Shown piece after piece: positions 18,164 to 25,960 of a DNA stretch of 32,323 nt. A model generated the notes under the pieces. The model was not told the origin of the DNA, did no database searches, and worked only from the letters and a program-made list of their open reading frames with translations. This DNA is from an uncultured Bacteroidota bacterium (lineage in GTDB: Bacteria > Bacteroidota > Bacteroidia > Flavobacteriales > Flavobacteriaceae): positions 1-32,323 of the forward strand of contig CACONV010000009.1 of the NCBI GenBank assembly GCA_902628605.1, read 5' to 3'. Position 1 is the stretch's first letter. Every line of letters begins with the position of its first letter. Made by a program: the position numbers and the translations under genes.

Positions 18164-20275
18164 TCAATAAAAAATTTCTCTATTGTCTTGGATTTCAGCA
18201 ACATTTTCCAAAGCAGAAATAATTAAACTCGGGAGATTTTTTCTTTCTTCATTTTCTAACTTTAAAGCAAGGCTTGAATAATCAGGTAAATCTTCTGCTA
18301 TTGATTTTTTGGTAATTTTTAGTTTGTAAACACCACTATTACCAATTAATAGTTTAGAAGTTTGCAATTCATCTAATCCGAACGCTTTGCCGACAATAAA
18401 AGATTCCTCACCAGAGCCAACGATAGTCCCGCTTTTTTGATTTACAGCATTTGCCGTAATAATCTCTAGTTTATTTTTGGCGGCAAATTTCTCCAAAGTG
18501 GTAATATTTGAATTATCTTTTATTATTAATTCTGCCTTCTTTTTATTTAAAAGCTCACTAGTAATTTCATCTCTTACTTCATCTACCTTAGCGACTCCTT
18601 TATCATTTATATTTTTTAATTTTACAACAACATAACCACCAAAAGAAAGATCAAATCTTTTAATTTCTCCTACCTCTCTATTATCGTCAAAAACCCATTG
18701 AATAATTCTCCTTTGAGAGGGTAAGCCTGGTAGATTTTCATCAAGCTTATTGATGTTTTTAACAGTTCTAACATTATAGCCACTTTCTTGAGCAGCACTT
18801 TTAAAATCATTATTTAGGGAGTTCATTTCAAATTTAGTGGCATTTTTGAATACTTCGTTTGATGTTTTTTCGGATGGAACAATTTTTTTTGTAAGATTTG
18901 CTAGTAGTACTAGGTCTTGTTTGTCTACAATTTTAACAATGTGAAAACCAAAAGATGTCTCAACTACACCAATTTTTCCTATCCTATTTTTTTTAGCAAA
19001 ACTAAAAAAGGCCGGTTCAATCTGCTCTTCAGTAAAAAAGCCAAGATCACCTCCTAATGATTTTGAGGGACCATCTGAAAACTCTTCAGCCAAACTTTCA
19101 AATTTTGACTTATTCTTTAAAATTTGTCTAAATAATTTATTTGCAAGTATTTTGGCATCGTCCTTAGTTCTATTTACATTTGGAGGCTTTTGATTTGACT
19201 CGTTATGAGAGATTAAGATATGACTTGCCCTTATTGAGCTATTTCTCTTTTTATCAACTAATTTTGAAATTTTAAAACTATTTATGTCTTTATATGGTCC
19301 AAAAGATTCTCCTATTTTAAGGTTAAATAAGATTTCAGCATAATCAGAAGGTAATTTACCTTTGGCTAAATAGATTGAATCAAACTCCTCATCGGAATAT
19401 CTATTGATAAAATCATTCAAATATTTTGTGTTGTAAAATCCAACAATTGTGTCAGTAAGCTTAGAAACATCATTATATTCTAATCTGTTCTCTGTCAGTT
19501 TTATTAATGATTCCCTTATATCCTTAATGTCATTTTCTGTTGCATTCTCAAAAAAAGCAACGTAATCTAAAGACCTGGATTCATCTCTCATATATTTATC
19601 TTGATTTTTATTAATATAATTTTTAATTTCTTGATCGGAAAATCTAAAAATTGTATCAGATATTTGAGAGTATGGATATTTTACATATTCAAAATCAATA
19701 TTATCATTTTCAAGGTGGTAAAAAATTTCTGCATCTTTTGGAGTTACAGCAATACTGGATTTAATAAGATCAAAATATATATTTTCCTTAGCTGAGGATA
19801 TTATAGATAATTCTTGTTGTTTCCATGATTCGTAGGCTTGAGGGTTAGTATTTTTCATTTGGACAATAAAATCTGTGAACAAACCGAAATCAAAAAAACC
19901 TGCTTCATTAGTAAACCTTTCGTCATTAATTATTGACTCAGTTGAGGAAACTACTTGTTCTATTTGATCTCTTCCGGCATCAATTCCTAATATTTCAAAC
20001 TGATTTTCAAACACAAAATTTCTTACATATTGCTTCCAAACATTGTCTACTGCCTGCATTGTTGTTAAACCAAAATTTCTTTCAGTTTGCTCAACCATAA
20101 ACCTAAAATTCTCCAATGGGATTTCTTTTCCATTTATTACACCTATCGGTTCGTTCGAAGTGCTGTCTGAGTTCCCTGACCCAAGTGCACCAGAAATCAC
20201 AAATGCAAACAATGCTAATCCTATTACAATTATGAGGAAGATCGACTTTTCCCTTATTTTACCTAATAAAGCCAC
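18164..20275 (-). CDS. ppiD: Membrane-anchored SurA/PpiD-type peptidyl-prolyl isomerase
   Basis: This periplasmic folding factor, held by one N-terminal helix (about 11-30, FLIIVIGLALFAFVISGAL), probably assists outer membrane proteins. It has 703 residues. After the anchor comes a SurA-N-like chaperone domain (about 40-200), then one parvulin domain (about 348-450) with ASHILISHNE, the SDGPSKSLGGDLGFF signature and FGFHIVKI, and a C-terminal region resembling a second, degenerate domain. The start is GTG at 20275: an in-frame TAA lies two codons upstream (20279-20281), and GTG gives the standard MALLGKIREKS opening. It is separated by 73 nt from the upstream hemolysin-type gene. The PpiD name is by architecture; the protein is longer than E. 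coli PpiD. Confidence 0.92.
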   Translation of the reverse strand: MALLGKIREKSIFLIIVIGLALFAFVISGALGSGNSDSTSNEPIGVINGKEIPLENFRFMVEQTERNFGLTTMQAVDNVWKQYVRNFVFENQFEILGIDAGRDQIEQVVSSTESIINDERFTNEAGFFDFGLFTDFIVQMKNTNPQAYESWKQQELSIISSAKENIYFDLIKSSIAVTPKDAEIFYHLENDNIDFEYVKYPYSQISDTIFRFSDQEIKNYINKNQDKYMRDESRSLDYVAFFENATENDIKDIRESLIKLTENRLEYNDVSKLTDTIVGFYNTKYLNDFINRYSDEEFDSIYLAKGKLPSDYAEILFNLKIGESFGPYKDINSFKISKLVDKKRNSSIRASHILISHNESNQKPPNVNRTKDDAKILANKLFRQILKNKSKFESLAEEFSDGPSKSLGGDLGFFTEEQIEPAFFSFAKKNRIGKIGVVETSFGFHIVKIVDKQDLVLLANLTKKIVPSEKTSNEVFKNATKFEMNSLNNDFKSAAQESGYNVRTVKNINKLDENLPGLPSQRRIIQWVFDDNREVGEIKRFDLSFGGYVVVKLKNINDKGVAKVDEVRDEITSELLNKKKAELIIKDNSNITTLEKFAAKNKLEIITANAVNQKSGTIVGSGEESFIVGKAFGLDELQTSKLLIGNSGVYKLKITKKSIAEDLPDYSSLALKLENEERKNLPSLIISALENVAEIQDNREIFY

Positions 20276-20348
20276 TCTTTAAATTTAACGTCACGAATTT
20301 ACAATTTCTTAACCAATTATAAAATGTGAAACCAATTTTGTTTGAAAA

Positions 20349-21188
20349 TCAAAAAGTTACTTTTTTAATAGCAACTTTTTCAATTTTATTTGATAAAACA
20401 CTAACAACCTTTAATTCCAAATTATTTATTGATAAAGTTGTATCCTTTTTGGGAATTTCTCCAGTCATATGGAAAATTAATCCGCCAAGAGTTTCATAAT
20501 TTTCGTCTTGAGGTAAATCCAATTTATATTTTCTAATTAAATAATCAATTTCTAGTCTTGCTGAAAGTTCAAAGGAATTATCATTAATCTTTTTTTCGTA
20601 GTGCTCTATAATGTCGTATTCATCCTCAATTTCGCCAAATAGTTCTTCAACTATGTCCTCAACTGTTAGTAATCCAGCAGTCCCACCATATTCATCTAAA
20701 ACTACTGCAATAGTCTTTCTTTTTCTTGTTAATTTTTTTAATACATCTGTTATTAAATTTGGTTCATGAACATATTCAATTGGAAGTAAAATTTCAGAAA
20801 TTGAATTTGGTTTTTTAAGCATTTCAAAAGCATGAACGAAACCAATTATGTCATCAATATTTTCGTCATATACAGGAATTTTTGAGTACCCGGTAGACTT
20901 AAAAAGGGAAGATAGTCCTATAATTCTTTCGGATTTGTTAATACCAATTATTTCAGCCCTAGGAATCATAACCTCTCTTGCTTTTGTTTCAGAAAATTCT
21001 AGAGCATTTTGGAAAAATTCTATTTCTGAGTCAAGTTGATCTTTATTTTCTACGGCTTCAACTTGTTCTTCAATATATTCGCCTAACTCATTTTTTGAAA
21101 ATGTTAATTGAATTTTATCGGATTTGGAATTTGAAAAAAATTTCAAAAAGTTGTCCGTAATCCTCAAAATTAGGAAAGAAATTGGCAT
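20349..21188 (-). CDS. CNNM/CBS hemolysin-type membrane protein, C-terminal part after a frameshift
   Basis: This 279-codon reading frame holds the rest of a hemolysin-family protein: the end of the DUF21/CNNM membrane region, two CBS domains (about residues 70-190; VMIPRAEIIGIN, VPVYDE-like KIPVYDENIDDIIGF, VLDEYGGTAGLLTVEDIVEELFGEI) and a CorC_HlyC transporter-associated domain (about 200-279). The first Met belongs to MPISFLILRITD, normally inside the protein rather than a start. Deleting one A from the A7 run at 21222-21228 joins it with the frame at 21618-21115 into one 422-residue protein, the normal family length. It may be made from this internal Met, by slippage, or not at all; a sequencing error is equally possible. 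It is not GldE by context, since mutY, ssb and gldD are not adjacent. Confidence 0.82.
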   Translation of the reverse strand: MPISFLILRITDNFLKFFSNSKSDKIQLTFSKNELGEYIEEQVEAVENKDQLDSEIEFFQNALEFSETKAREVMIPRAEIIGINKSERIIGLSSLFKSTGYSKIPVYDENIDDIIGFVHAFEMLKKPNSISEILLPIEYVHEPNLITDVLKKLTRKRKTIAVVLDEYGGTAGLLTVEDIVEELFGEIEDEYDIIEHYEKKINDNSFELSARLEIDYLIRKYKLDLPQDENYETLGGLIFHMTGEIPKKDTTLSINNLELKVVSVLSNKIEKVAIKKVTF

Positions 21189-21618
21189 AAATAATGTGTA
21201 AAAAAAAGAGCTGGGAAGAGCAAAAAAACTTCACCATTTGATTAGCATATAATTGAAAGAAAACCTTTGGAAGGAATTCAGCAGTAATTAATATTATAAA
21301 AGTTGAAATAAGAGTTTGAATAAATAATATGTTTAGAGGTAAAGGTCCAGTTTTCAAATCAGAAAATAAAATTTCTACAATTTTGTCTCCCATAAAAATT
21401 CCGTAAATAACAAGACAAAAATTATTACCAACTAACATAGCCGTTATAAATTTTGAAGGCCTAGATGTTAGGTATTTTAAAACCTTGCCTATTATTCCTT
21501 TTTTATTTTTTTCAATTTCTAAAAAAACTCTATTACACGAAATGAATGCTATTTCCATCCCCGAGAAAAAAGCAGACATAATTAAACAAACTATGATAAC
21601 AGCGTCATCTATACTCAT
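21115..21618 (-). CDS. CNNM/CBS hemolysin-type membrane protein, N-terminal part before a frameshift
   Basis: This frame begins at ATG 21618 and encodes the DUF21/CNNM transmembrane domain: MSAFFSGMEIAFISCNR near residue 13, where family members carry the FFSG-E-A-S/T signature, LVGNNFCLVIYGIF, and TAEFLPKVFFQLYANQ near 115. CNNM/CorC-type proteins have been linked to Mg2+ or Na+ export and envelope homeostasis. From about residue 130 (after QMVKFF) the sequence stops resembling the family: the frame continues as CSSQLFFLHI, whereas the other frame reads ALPSSFFYTLFMP, the expected continuation. The last 37 or so codons are therefore out of frame. The ATG directly follows, in the same frame, the TAG of the 61-aa gene. 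Confidence 0.82.
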   Translation of the reverse strand: MSIDDAVIIVCLIMSAFFSGMEIAFISCNRVFLEIEKNKKGIIGKVLKYLTSRPSKFITAMLVGNNFCLVIYGIFMGDKIVEILFSDLKTGPLPLNILFIQTLISTFIILITAEFLPKVFFQLYANQMVKFFCSSQLFFLHIIYANFFPNFEDYGQLFEIFFKFQIR

Positions 21619-21804
21619 CTAAGAATCATTATTTATTTTTTTTCTAATCGATCTCCTAAAAAAAAACATAACTAAAGAAACAATAAAAAAACCAAGAAAT
21701 AAGTAAGATTTTTTGGGATTTAAATTCCATAATATATACGTTTCTCTTAGAGATATTATGGATATAACTAAATAAATTAACTCTGATATTCGATATTTAA
21801 TCAT
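21619..21804 (-). CDS. Small two-helix membrane protein between lptC and the hemolysin-type gene
   Basis: This is a 61-residue protein of unknown function. Two hydrophobic segments (about 8-24 and 33-49, YLFLGFFIVSLVMFFF) are joined by a short loop with NLNPKKS, and a basic tail (FRRSIRKKINN) suggests that the C-terminus is cytoplasmic. It starts 2 nt after lptC and its TAG abuts the next ATG in the same frame, so it is embedded in the operon and almost certainly translated. As I recall, a comparable small protein occupies this position in other Flavobacteriaceae; that would favour a real gene but does not reveal its role. Confidence 0.75.
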   Translation of the reverse strand: MIKYRISELIYLVISIISLRETYILWNLNPKKSYLFLGFFIVSLVMFFFRRSIRKKINNDS

Positions 21805-21806
21805 GT

Positions 21807-22358
21807 TTATTTTTCCTGAACACTAACTGTGCCTGTTAATCTTCCTGTGTTAAACTTTGTAAACTGTTTGTTTGCGTCTAATCTCTTTGCAGACACATCA
21901 TAATCGGAATTCCAGAATTTAAAATTTTTATTTGTAAAAAACCAATCTGATTCGGCATCCCAATATAATTGACTAGTTTCAAGATAATCCCCCTCACTGG
22001 ATAAAATTTTAACATTTCCGACTAAATCTAAAATTGAGGTATCTTTATATATTGTTCCGTAGTCAGCTTCAACTGTACTGGGACAACCAAAACTATCATA
22101 AAAAACAAGTTTTAAACCATCTGGAAAAATTGAATATTTAAAAAATAGATTTTTATAATCTTCGTGTTTGGGGGCTGTCAAAATAGAATTAATTTTTAAT
22201 GAATCTGTGTAAACCATTCTTATTTGAAAAGATGTCGCTAATGGATCAATAATGGAACTCCTTTTTAATTCAGGTTTTTCCCAGTTTGAACATGAGTATG
22301 CAAAATTTATTATCAATGCGAGATATAAGAATTGATATTTAAAGTTATAAACTTTCAC
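21807..22358 (-). CDS. lptC: LPS export protein LptC, lipoprotein-like
   Basis: LptC forms part of the periplasmic bridge that carries lipopolysaccharide from the LptBFG transporter to the outer membrane. The 183-residue protein has an N-terminal hydrophobic stretch ending in NFAYSC, a likely lipobox (A-Y-S-Cys23), in place of the E. coli membrane helix; Bacteroidota LptC proteins are often lipoproteins. The body is a beta-jellyroll (about 45-180) with FPDGLKLVFYD, VEADYGTIYKD, LVGNVKILSSEGDYLETSQLYWD and KFNTGRLTG patterns typical of LptA/LptC. The start is GTG at 22358, directly after the TAA of the TPR gene and in the same frame. The family is diverged, but the pattern is characteristic. 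Confidence 0.88.
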   Translation of the reverse strand: MKVYNFKYQFLYLALIINFAYSCSNWEKPELKRSSIIDPLATSFQIRMVYTDSLKINSILTAPKHEDYKNLFFKYSIFPDGLKLVFYDSFGCPSTVEADYGTIYKDTSILDLVGNVKILSSEGDYLETSQLYWDAESDWFFTNKNFKFWNSDYDVSAKRLDANKQFTKFNTGRLTGTVSVQEK

Positions 22359-23747
22359 TTATAATTTAGGTACTTTAACTTTATCGTTAATCCAACATGA
22401 AAACTGAATCACCTTTCCTTCCATTCCTTCTGTAAAAATATCGGTTTTAGAAGGGGCCCTTCCATTATAACTTGCAGCTGTTTTAAGTGCAGCTTTTTTA
22501 ATCGAAGCATCTACCCTTGCAGCTTTTTTAGCTGTATTTGCAGCAAGCCAATATACTGCTCTTTTGTCAAACTGTGTTTTACCACAATTGTTTGCACTAT
22601 TTGCATATAGATTAGCAATCATAAGATACGCCTTACCTAAAGATGGTTGATAATTTAATGCTTTTCTAGCATAATTTCGTGCTGTTAACTTCCTTCCCTT
22701 TTCTTTAAATTTTAATGCGATCTTGTACAATATTTTTGCTTTTTTATAAGGGTCAGTTTCTAACTCAAGAGACTCTTCCCAATACGCTACAGCTTGTTCA
22801 TCTTTCCCATTTTTATCATTGAGTGACCCTAAGTAATATGCCGAGTCAGCCGAGGGTTCGATACCGTACATTGCCTCAACTAATTGAACAAAAAGCTGAC
22901 TGCTTGAACAATCCTTAGCATACATTCTAGCAGTTGCCCTTTTTAACCAAACAAGATTACCTTTATTTTCATTGAAATTTCTTTCATACAGTAAAATTAA
23001 GTTGTCGCAACTTGATTCTTTGCTCATTATAGCGTCCAAACTTTTTAATGATACAGCAATAGCATTAGAATATGAATCATATACTTTTCTGAGCTTTAAA
23101 TCTCTTGTCGTCAGGGCCTCGCCCCCAGACTCTTTTTTTAAGATTTTATCCAAATTTTTTGAAATCTTTACACCTTCAACTTCAAACTTTTCTGACACCT
23201 CTTCATATTTATCAAATAATTGTTCAGTAGATATATTCAAATTTCCAGATTTATAAATTTCATAAAATGATTTAAAGTAGCTGTATAGCCGTTTTGGATT
23301 TGAAAAACTTTGAATATCTTTTTTGAATGCATCATCAAAAATTGAATATATTTCAGTGTTATTACCTATTTTAAAATCAATCATAGTTTGAGCTTTTGCT
23401 GACAATATATTCCCAATATCATTTCTGCCTTTTTTAGTCGGAAAATACTGGACCCAATCGTCATACAGATTAAGTAAATCTCTTTCACGCTCTGTTTTTT
23501 CGGATTCTTGACTTTTCTTTAGTCTGTCTTTAAGTATTCTTTCTCCGTAAGCGTATATAGCAATGTTTAAATCGGGGCACTCCCTTCTCACTGAGCTCCA
23601 TGGTTCATACGCCGCTTCATAATTTTTTACTTTCGCATTTTCTGCAAAAATTGACAGATTCTGTGCACATTCATCACTATTTTGTGCAATTAAGTTACAC
23701 CCTAAAATCAGGGACAATAAAAAAATAAAATATGTTCTTCTTTTCAT
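22359..23747 (-). CDS. Exported TPR-containing protein
   Basis: This 462-residue protein has a signal peptide (TYFIFLLSLILGCNLIAQ); Cys17 might be a lipidation site, though LILGC is a poor lipobox. The N-terminal part contains the AYEPWSSVRRECPDLNIAIYAYGERILKDR block that I recall from related Flavobacteriia proteins. Tetratricopeptide-like helical pairs are visible in the second half, notably PSADSAYYLGSLNDKNGKDEQAVAYWEESLEL (shown here only in outline by its 305-340 region) and the following ARNYARKALNYQPSLGKAYL. It is likely periplasmic and mediates protein contacts. It lies 2 nt after the outer membrane protein gene and abuts lptC, so it is probably part of an envelope-assembly operon. 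Specific function is unknown. Confidence 0.82.
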   Translation of the reverse strand: MKRRTYFIFLLSLILGCNLIAQNSDECAQNLSIFAENAKVKNYEAAYEPWSSVRRECPDLNIAIYAYGERILKDRLKKSQESEKTERERDLLNLYDDWVQYFPTKKGRNDIGNILSAKAQTMIDFKIGNNTEIYSIFDDAFKKDIQSFSNPKRLYSYFKSFYEIYKSGNLNISTEQLFDKYEEVSEKFEVEGVKISKNLDKILKKESGGEALTTRDLKLRKVYDSYSNAIAVSLKSLDAIMSKESSCDNLILLYERNFNENKGNLVWLKRATARMYAKDCSSSQLFVQLVEAMYGIEPSADSAYYLGSLNDKNGKDEQAVAYWEESLELETDPYKKAKILYKIALKFKEKGRKLTARNYARKALNYQPSLGKAYLMIANLYANSANNCGKTQFDKRAVYWLAANTAKKAARVDASIKKAALKTAASYNGRAPSKTDIFTEGMEGKVIQFSCWINDKVKVPKL

Positions 23748-23749
23748 TT

Positions 23750-25051
23750 CTAATTATACTTTCTTTTAATAAACCATAAATCGTTTAAAGATAATCCAAT
23801 TCTTAAAGCCCAAAAACTTTCCTTCACAAGACTTTCTGAATTTATACCTCTAGAGCCAAATTCAAAACCCACATTCAAGTTTGAAAATCCTGATACATTA
23901 TTCGCACTATAAAATCCTCCCAAAGGGAAGCTCGCTCCAATCGAATAAACTTTTTCTTTTAAAAGACTATTATCAATTTTTATACCAGTATTTTCGCTTC
24001 TAAATCCTATTCGGTAAACTATTCTTTTCCAATAGTCAGTTATAGAACTATAGTCAGGAATTAAAAACCCTCCAAATGAAACTGAATTTGCATTTTCGTA
24101 AGATATATTTCCTTGATTAAAAAACTCATTTTTGAAGTTTTCAGATTGGGCAAAGGAATATTGAGTCCCTAGAAACCATTTTTTGTCTTTACTAACACTC
24201 AGACCGTACTTGTAACTTTGTCCAATTCTTAATTTTATCAAATCTAAGTCAGTTGAGGCCAAGTCAACTTCCTTGAAATCGCCAATGCTTTGACTCTGTA
24301 ATGAACGAGTAAAATAGACTCTTTTGTTTCTTGAATTAAGTTTATTTTCCGGTTTATATGTCAAAAAGCTTTCAAGGATAATTTTTTTAGACACATTGAA
24401 TTTAAGATGAGTTCCTATTTCATAATCAAGTCCAGACAGCGAAGACTCACTACTTAAAAAAGTGCCAAAATCTATATTTTCATTTTGATTTGATGCCTGG
24501 GTTGTAATTTTTCCAAAATTGTAATTTACAGTTCCGCCTAAACTTATAAATTTTAATAGTTTAAATCCTACGGTAAAAAATGATTTATTTGTACCTCCTC
24601 TACCTTCATATCGAGAAATTATAAGTTCATCTTGATTCGATAAATCATTGGCTTGTAATCGATATCCAACTGATGAATATGGGATAATTCCAAAACTAAA
24701 TGAAAAAAACTTCGTTGGAATTGAAACAGCAATATAATCAAGGGATCCTGTTCTAGAATTATCTCTTGAATCACTCGAAGCTATTTGAGTATTTTTATAA
24801 TGGATGCCCACCGAAAAGGTAGTCAGTTTTAATTCTGCTAAACTTGCAGGATTATTTAGATTAGCATGAATTGAATCTGAAAAAACACTAACACCTCCCA
24901 TCATTCTGTTTATAACATTCCCCTTGAAAGTTACATCTCCTAATCCCCCGAGAGAATATGGAGAAGCCGTACTATTTTGCGCTATAGTAAACTTCAAAAA
25001 AAATAAAAATATAATTAATTTTAAACGAATTAAAATTATAGATTGTTGCAT
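23750..25051 (-). CDS. Outer membrane beta-barrel protein, FadL/porin-like
   Basis: This 433-residue protein has a signal peptide (about 5-24, ending FTIAQ) followed by an alternating hydrophobic/polar pattern typical of a transmembrane beta-barrel. The N-terminus has SPYSLGGLGD, then MMGGVSVFSDS and HANLNNPASLA, which resemble the plug and NPA motif of FadL/OmpP1-type channels. Repeated strands such as FSFSFGIIPYSSVGYRL and VGFELL-like segments follow. Transport specificity cannot be read. Its start overlaps the end of coaX by 16 nt and its stop is 2 nt before the TPR gene. A structural partnership with the TPR protein is possible from gene order alone. Confidence 0.82.
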   Translation of the reverse strand: MQQSIILIRLKLIIFLFFLKFTIAQNSTASPYSLGGLGDVTFKGNVINRMMGGVSVFSDSIHANLNNPASLAELKLTTFSVGIHYKNTQIASSDSRDNSRTGSLDYIAVSIPTKFFSFSFGIIPYSSVGYRLQANDLSNQDELIISRYEGRGGTNKSFFTVGFKLLKFISLGGTVNYNFGKITTQASNQNENIDFGTFLSSESSLSGLDYEIGTHLKFNVSKKIILESFLTYKPENKLNSRNKRVYFTRSLQSQSIGDFKEVDLASTDLDLIKLRIGQSYKYGLSVSKDKKWFLGTQYSFAQSENFKNEFFNQGNISYENANSVSFGGFLIPDYSSITDYWKRIVYRIGFRSENTGIKIDNSLLKEKVYSIGASFPLGGFYSANNVSGFSNLNVGFEFGSRGINSESLVKESFWALRIGLSLNDLWFIKRKYN

Positions 25052-25755
25052 TTCAATAAGTTATTTAACCCTGATGCTAAAAATTCTTGCTCGGCAAAGA
25101 TGCCATTTTTAATTCTTTTATACAAGTATTTAGCGTCCCCACCGGTTAAAATAACTTTCAAATTGGGTGTTTTTCTTTTAAACTTTTCTATTTGTCCGTT
25201 TATTTCAAAAATAAATCCCTCGAGAATTCCGTTTTGTATTGAGTTTTTGGTATCCTTGCCAATCCACATTTTTTTATCTTCAAAATCAATTAGTGGAAGT
25301 GAACCAGTGTATTGATTCAAACTTTTGTATCTAATCAAAAGTCCAGGAGAAATTAGTCCGCCTTCGTGGACTAATTTTGATGATACCAAATCAAATGTTA
25401 AGCAGCTTCCAGCATCAATTACAAGACAATCCTTTTCAGGATATTTATCAATTGCTGCTGCTATGAGACCAATTCTGTCATCTCCAAGATCTTTATAATT
25501 ATAATTTGATTTAAAGGGTAAATTAAGAGCTTTCACTTCATAAATATTTTTATCTGAGAAGTTTTTTTCTAAATCAACCTTATTATAATTTCCAGTAACA
25601 TCAGACAATAAAATATTTTTTATATCGGGAAAATTCTTTTTGATCGTTGATTCCCATTCGTCTTTCCATCTAAAACGATTTTTGAATAATAATATATTGT
25701 CTTTAAAAACAAAGTATTTTAAGTTCGTATTTCCACAATCTATAATCAAATTCAT
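25036..25755 (-). CDS. coaX: Type III pantothenate kinase
   Basis: CoaX phosphorylates pantothenate, the first step of coenzyme A synthesis, and unlike type I kinases is not subject to CoA feedback. From the ATG at 25755 the protein has 239 residues and begins MNLIIDCGNTNLKYF, which is the phosphate-binding DxGNTN motif at its normal place. Other motifs are DDRIGLIAAAID, DAGSCLTFDLV with the catalytic-region Asp, GGLISPGL and ILTGGDAKYL. An in-frame GTG at 25779 would add 8 residues ahead of the motif and is not favoured. It is the first gene of the minus-strand envelope operon, divergent from tRNA-Phe, and its end overlaps the outer membrane protein gene by 16 nt. Confidence 0.95.
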   Translation of the reverse strand: MNLIIDCGNTNLKYFVFKDNILLFKNRFRWKDEWESTIKKNFPDIKNILLSDVTGNYNKVDLEKNFSDKNIYEVKALNLPFKSNYNYKDLGDDRIGLIAAAIDKYPEKDCLVIDAGSCLTFDLVSSKLVHEGGLISPGLLIRYKSLNQYTGSLPLIDFEDKKMWIGKDTKNSIQNGILEGFIFEINGQIEKFKRKTPNLKVILTGGDAKYLYKRIKNGIFAEQEFLASGLNNLLKCNNL

Positions 25756-25802
25756 ATTTAAAAATAAATTAAAATTCACTTAAGTTTAAAAATTTAAAAA
25801 CA

Positions 25803-25833
25803 TTTGCTAAGAAAAAAAGAGATTATATATTTG
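25803..25833 (+). promoter_or_regulatory. Promoter for tRNA-Phe, Bacteroidota consensus
   Basis: TTTG at 25803-25806, a 19-nt spacer and TATATTTG at 25826-25833 form an exact match to the Bacteroidota primary-sigma consensus. The first base of the tRNA (25843) lies 9 nt after the -7 box, so transcription would start within a few bases of the mature 5' end. It is the best-formed promoter in the window, as expected for a stable RNA gene. Confidence 0.8.
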
Positions 25834-25842
25834 CAAATCAAC

Positions 25843-25915
25843 GGTACCTTAGCTCAGTTGGTAGAGCAAAGGACTGAAAATCCTTGTGTCCCTGGTTCGA
25901 TTCCTGGAGGTACCA
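25843..25915 (+). tRNA. tRNA-Phe (anticodon GAA)
   Basis: The 73-nt sequence folds as a complete cloverleaf. The acceptor stem GGTACCT pairs fully with AGGTACC, the D-arm stem is GCTC/GAGC with loop AGTTGGTA, and the anticodon stem AAGGA/TCCTT holds the loop CTGAAAA with GAA at 25876-25878. The variable loop is GTGTC, and the T-arm is CCTGG, TTCGATT, CCTGG. The T-stem has one U-U mismatch at its central pair (25893 and 25905, positions 51 and 63); the rest pairs normally. The discriminator is A and the 3' CCA is not encoded (CTC follows), so it must be added after transcription. A strong promoter precedes it and a hairpin terminator follows at once. Confidence 0.96.
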
Positions 25916-25921
25916 CTCTAC

Positions 25922-25960
25922 TCCCGCATTAAATTAATGCGGGAATTTAAGTTTTTATTT
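25922..25960 (+). terminator. Rho-independent terminator after tRNA-Phe
   Basis: A perfect 10-bp inverted repeat TCCCGCATTA (25922-25931) and TAATGCGGGA (25935-25944) encloses a 3-nt loop, AAT, followed by AATTTAAG and a run of five T (25952-25956). It begins 7 nt after the tRNA. The T-run is somewhat distant from the stem, so the terminator may be moderate. On the minus strand no T-run follows, so it does not act there. Confidence 0.75.

Noticed and set aside
20349..21618. Calling the CNNM/CBS gene gldE
   Set aside because: The domain layout is shared, but gldE is normally beside mutY, ssb and gldD, none of which is here.
25756..25779. An 8-codon upstream extension of CoaX starting at GTG 25779
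   Set aside because: The phosphate-binding DCGNTN motif belongs at the extreme N-terminus, which the ATG at 25755 provides.
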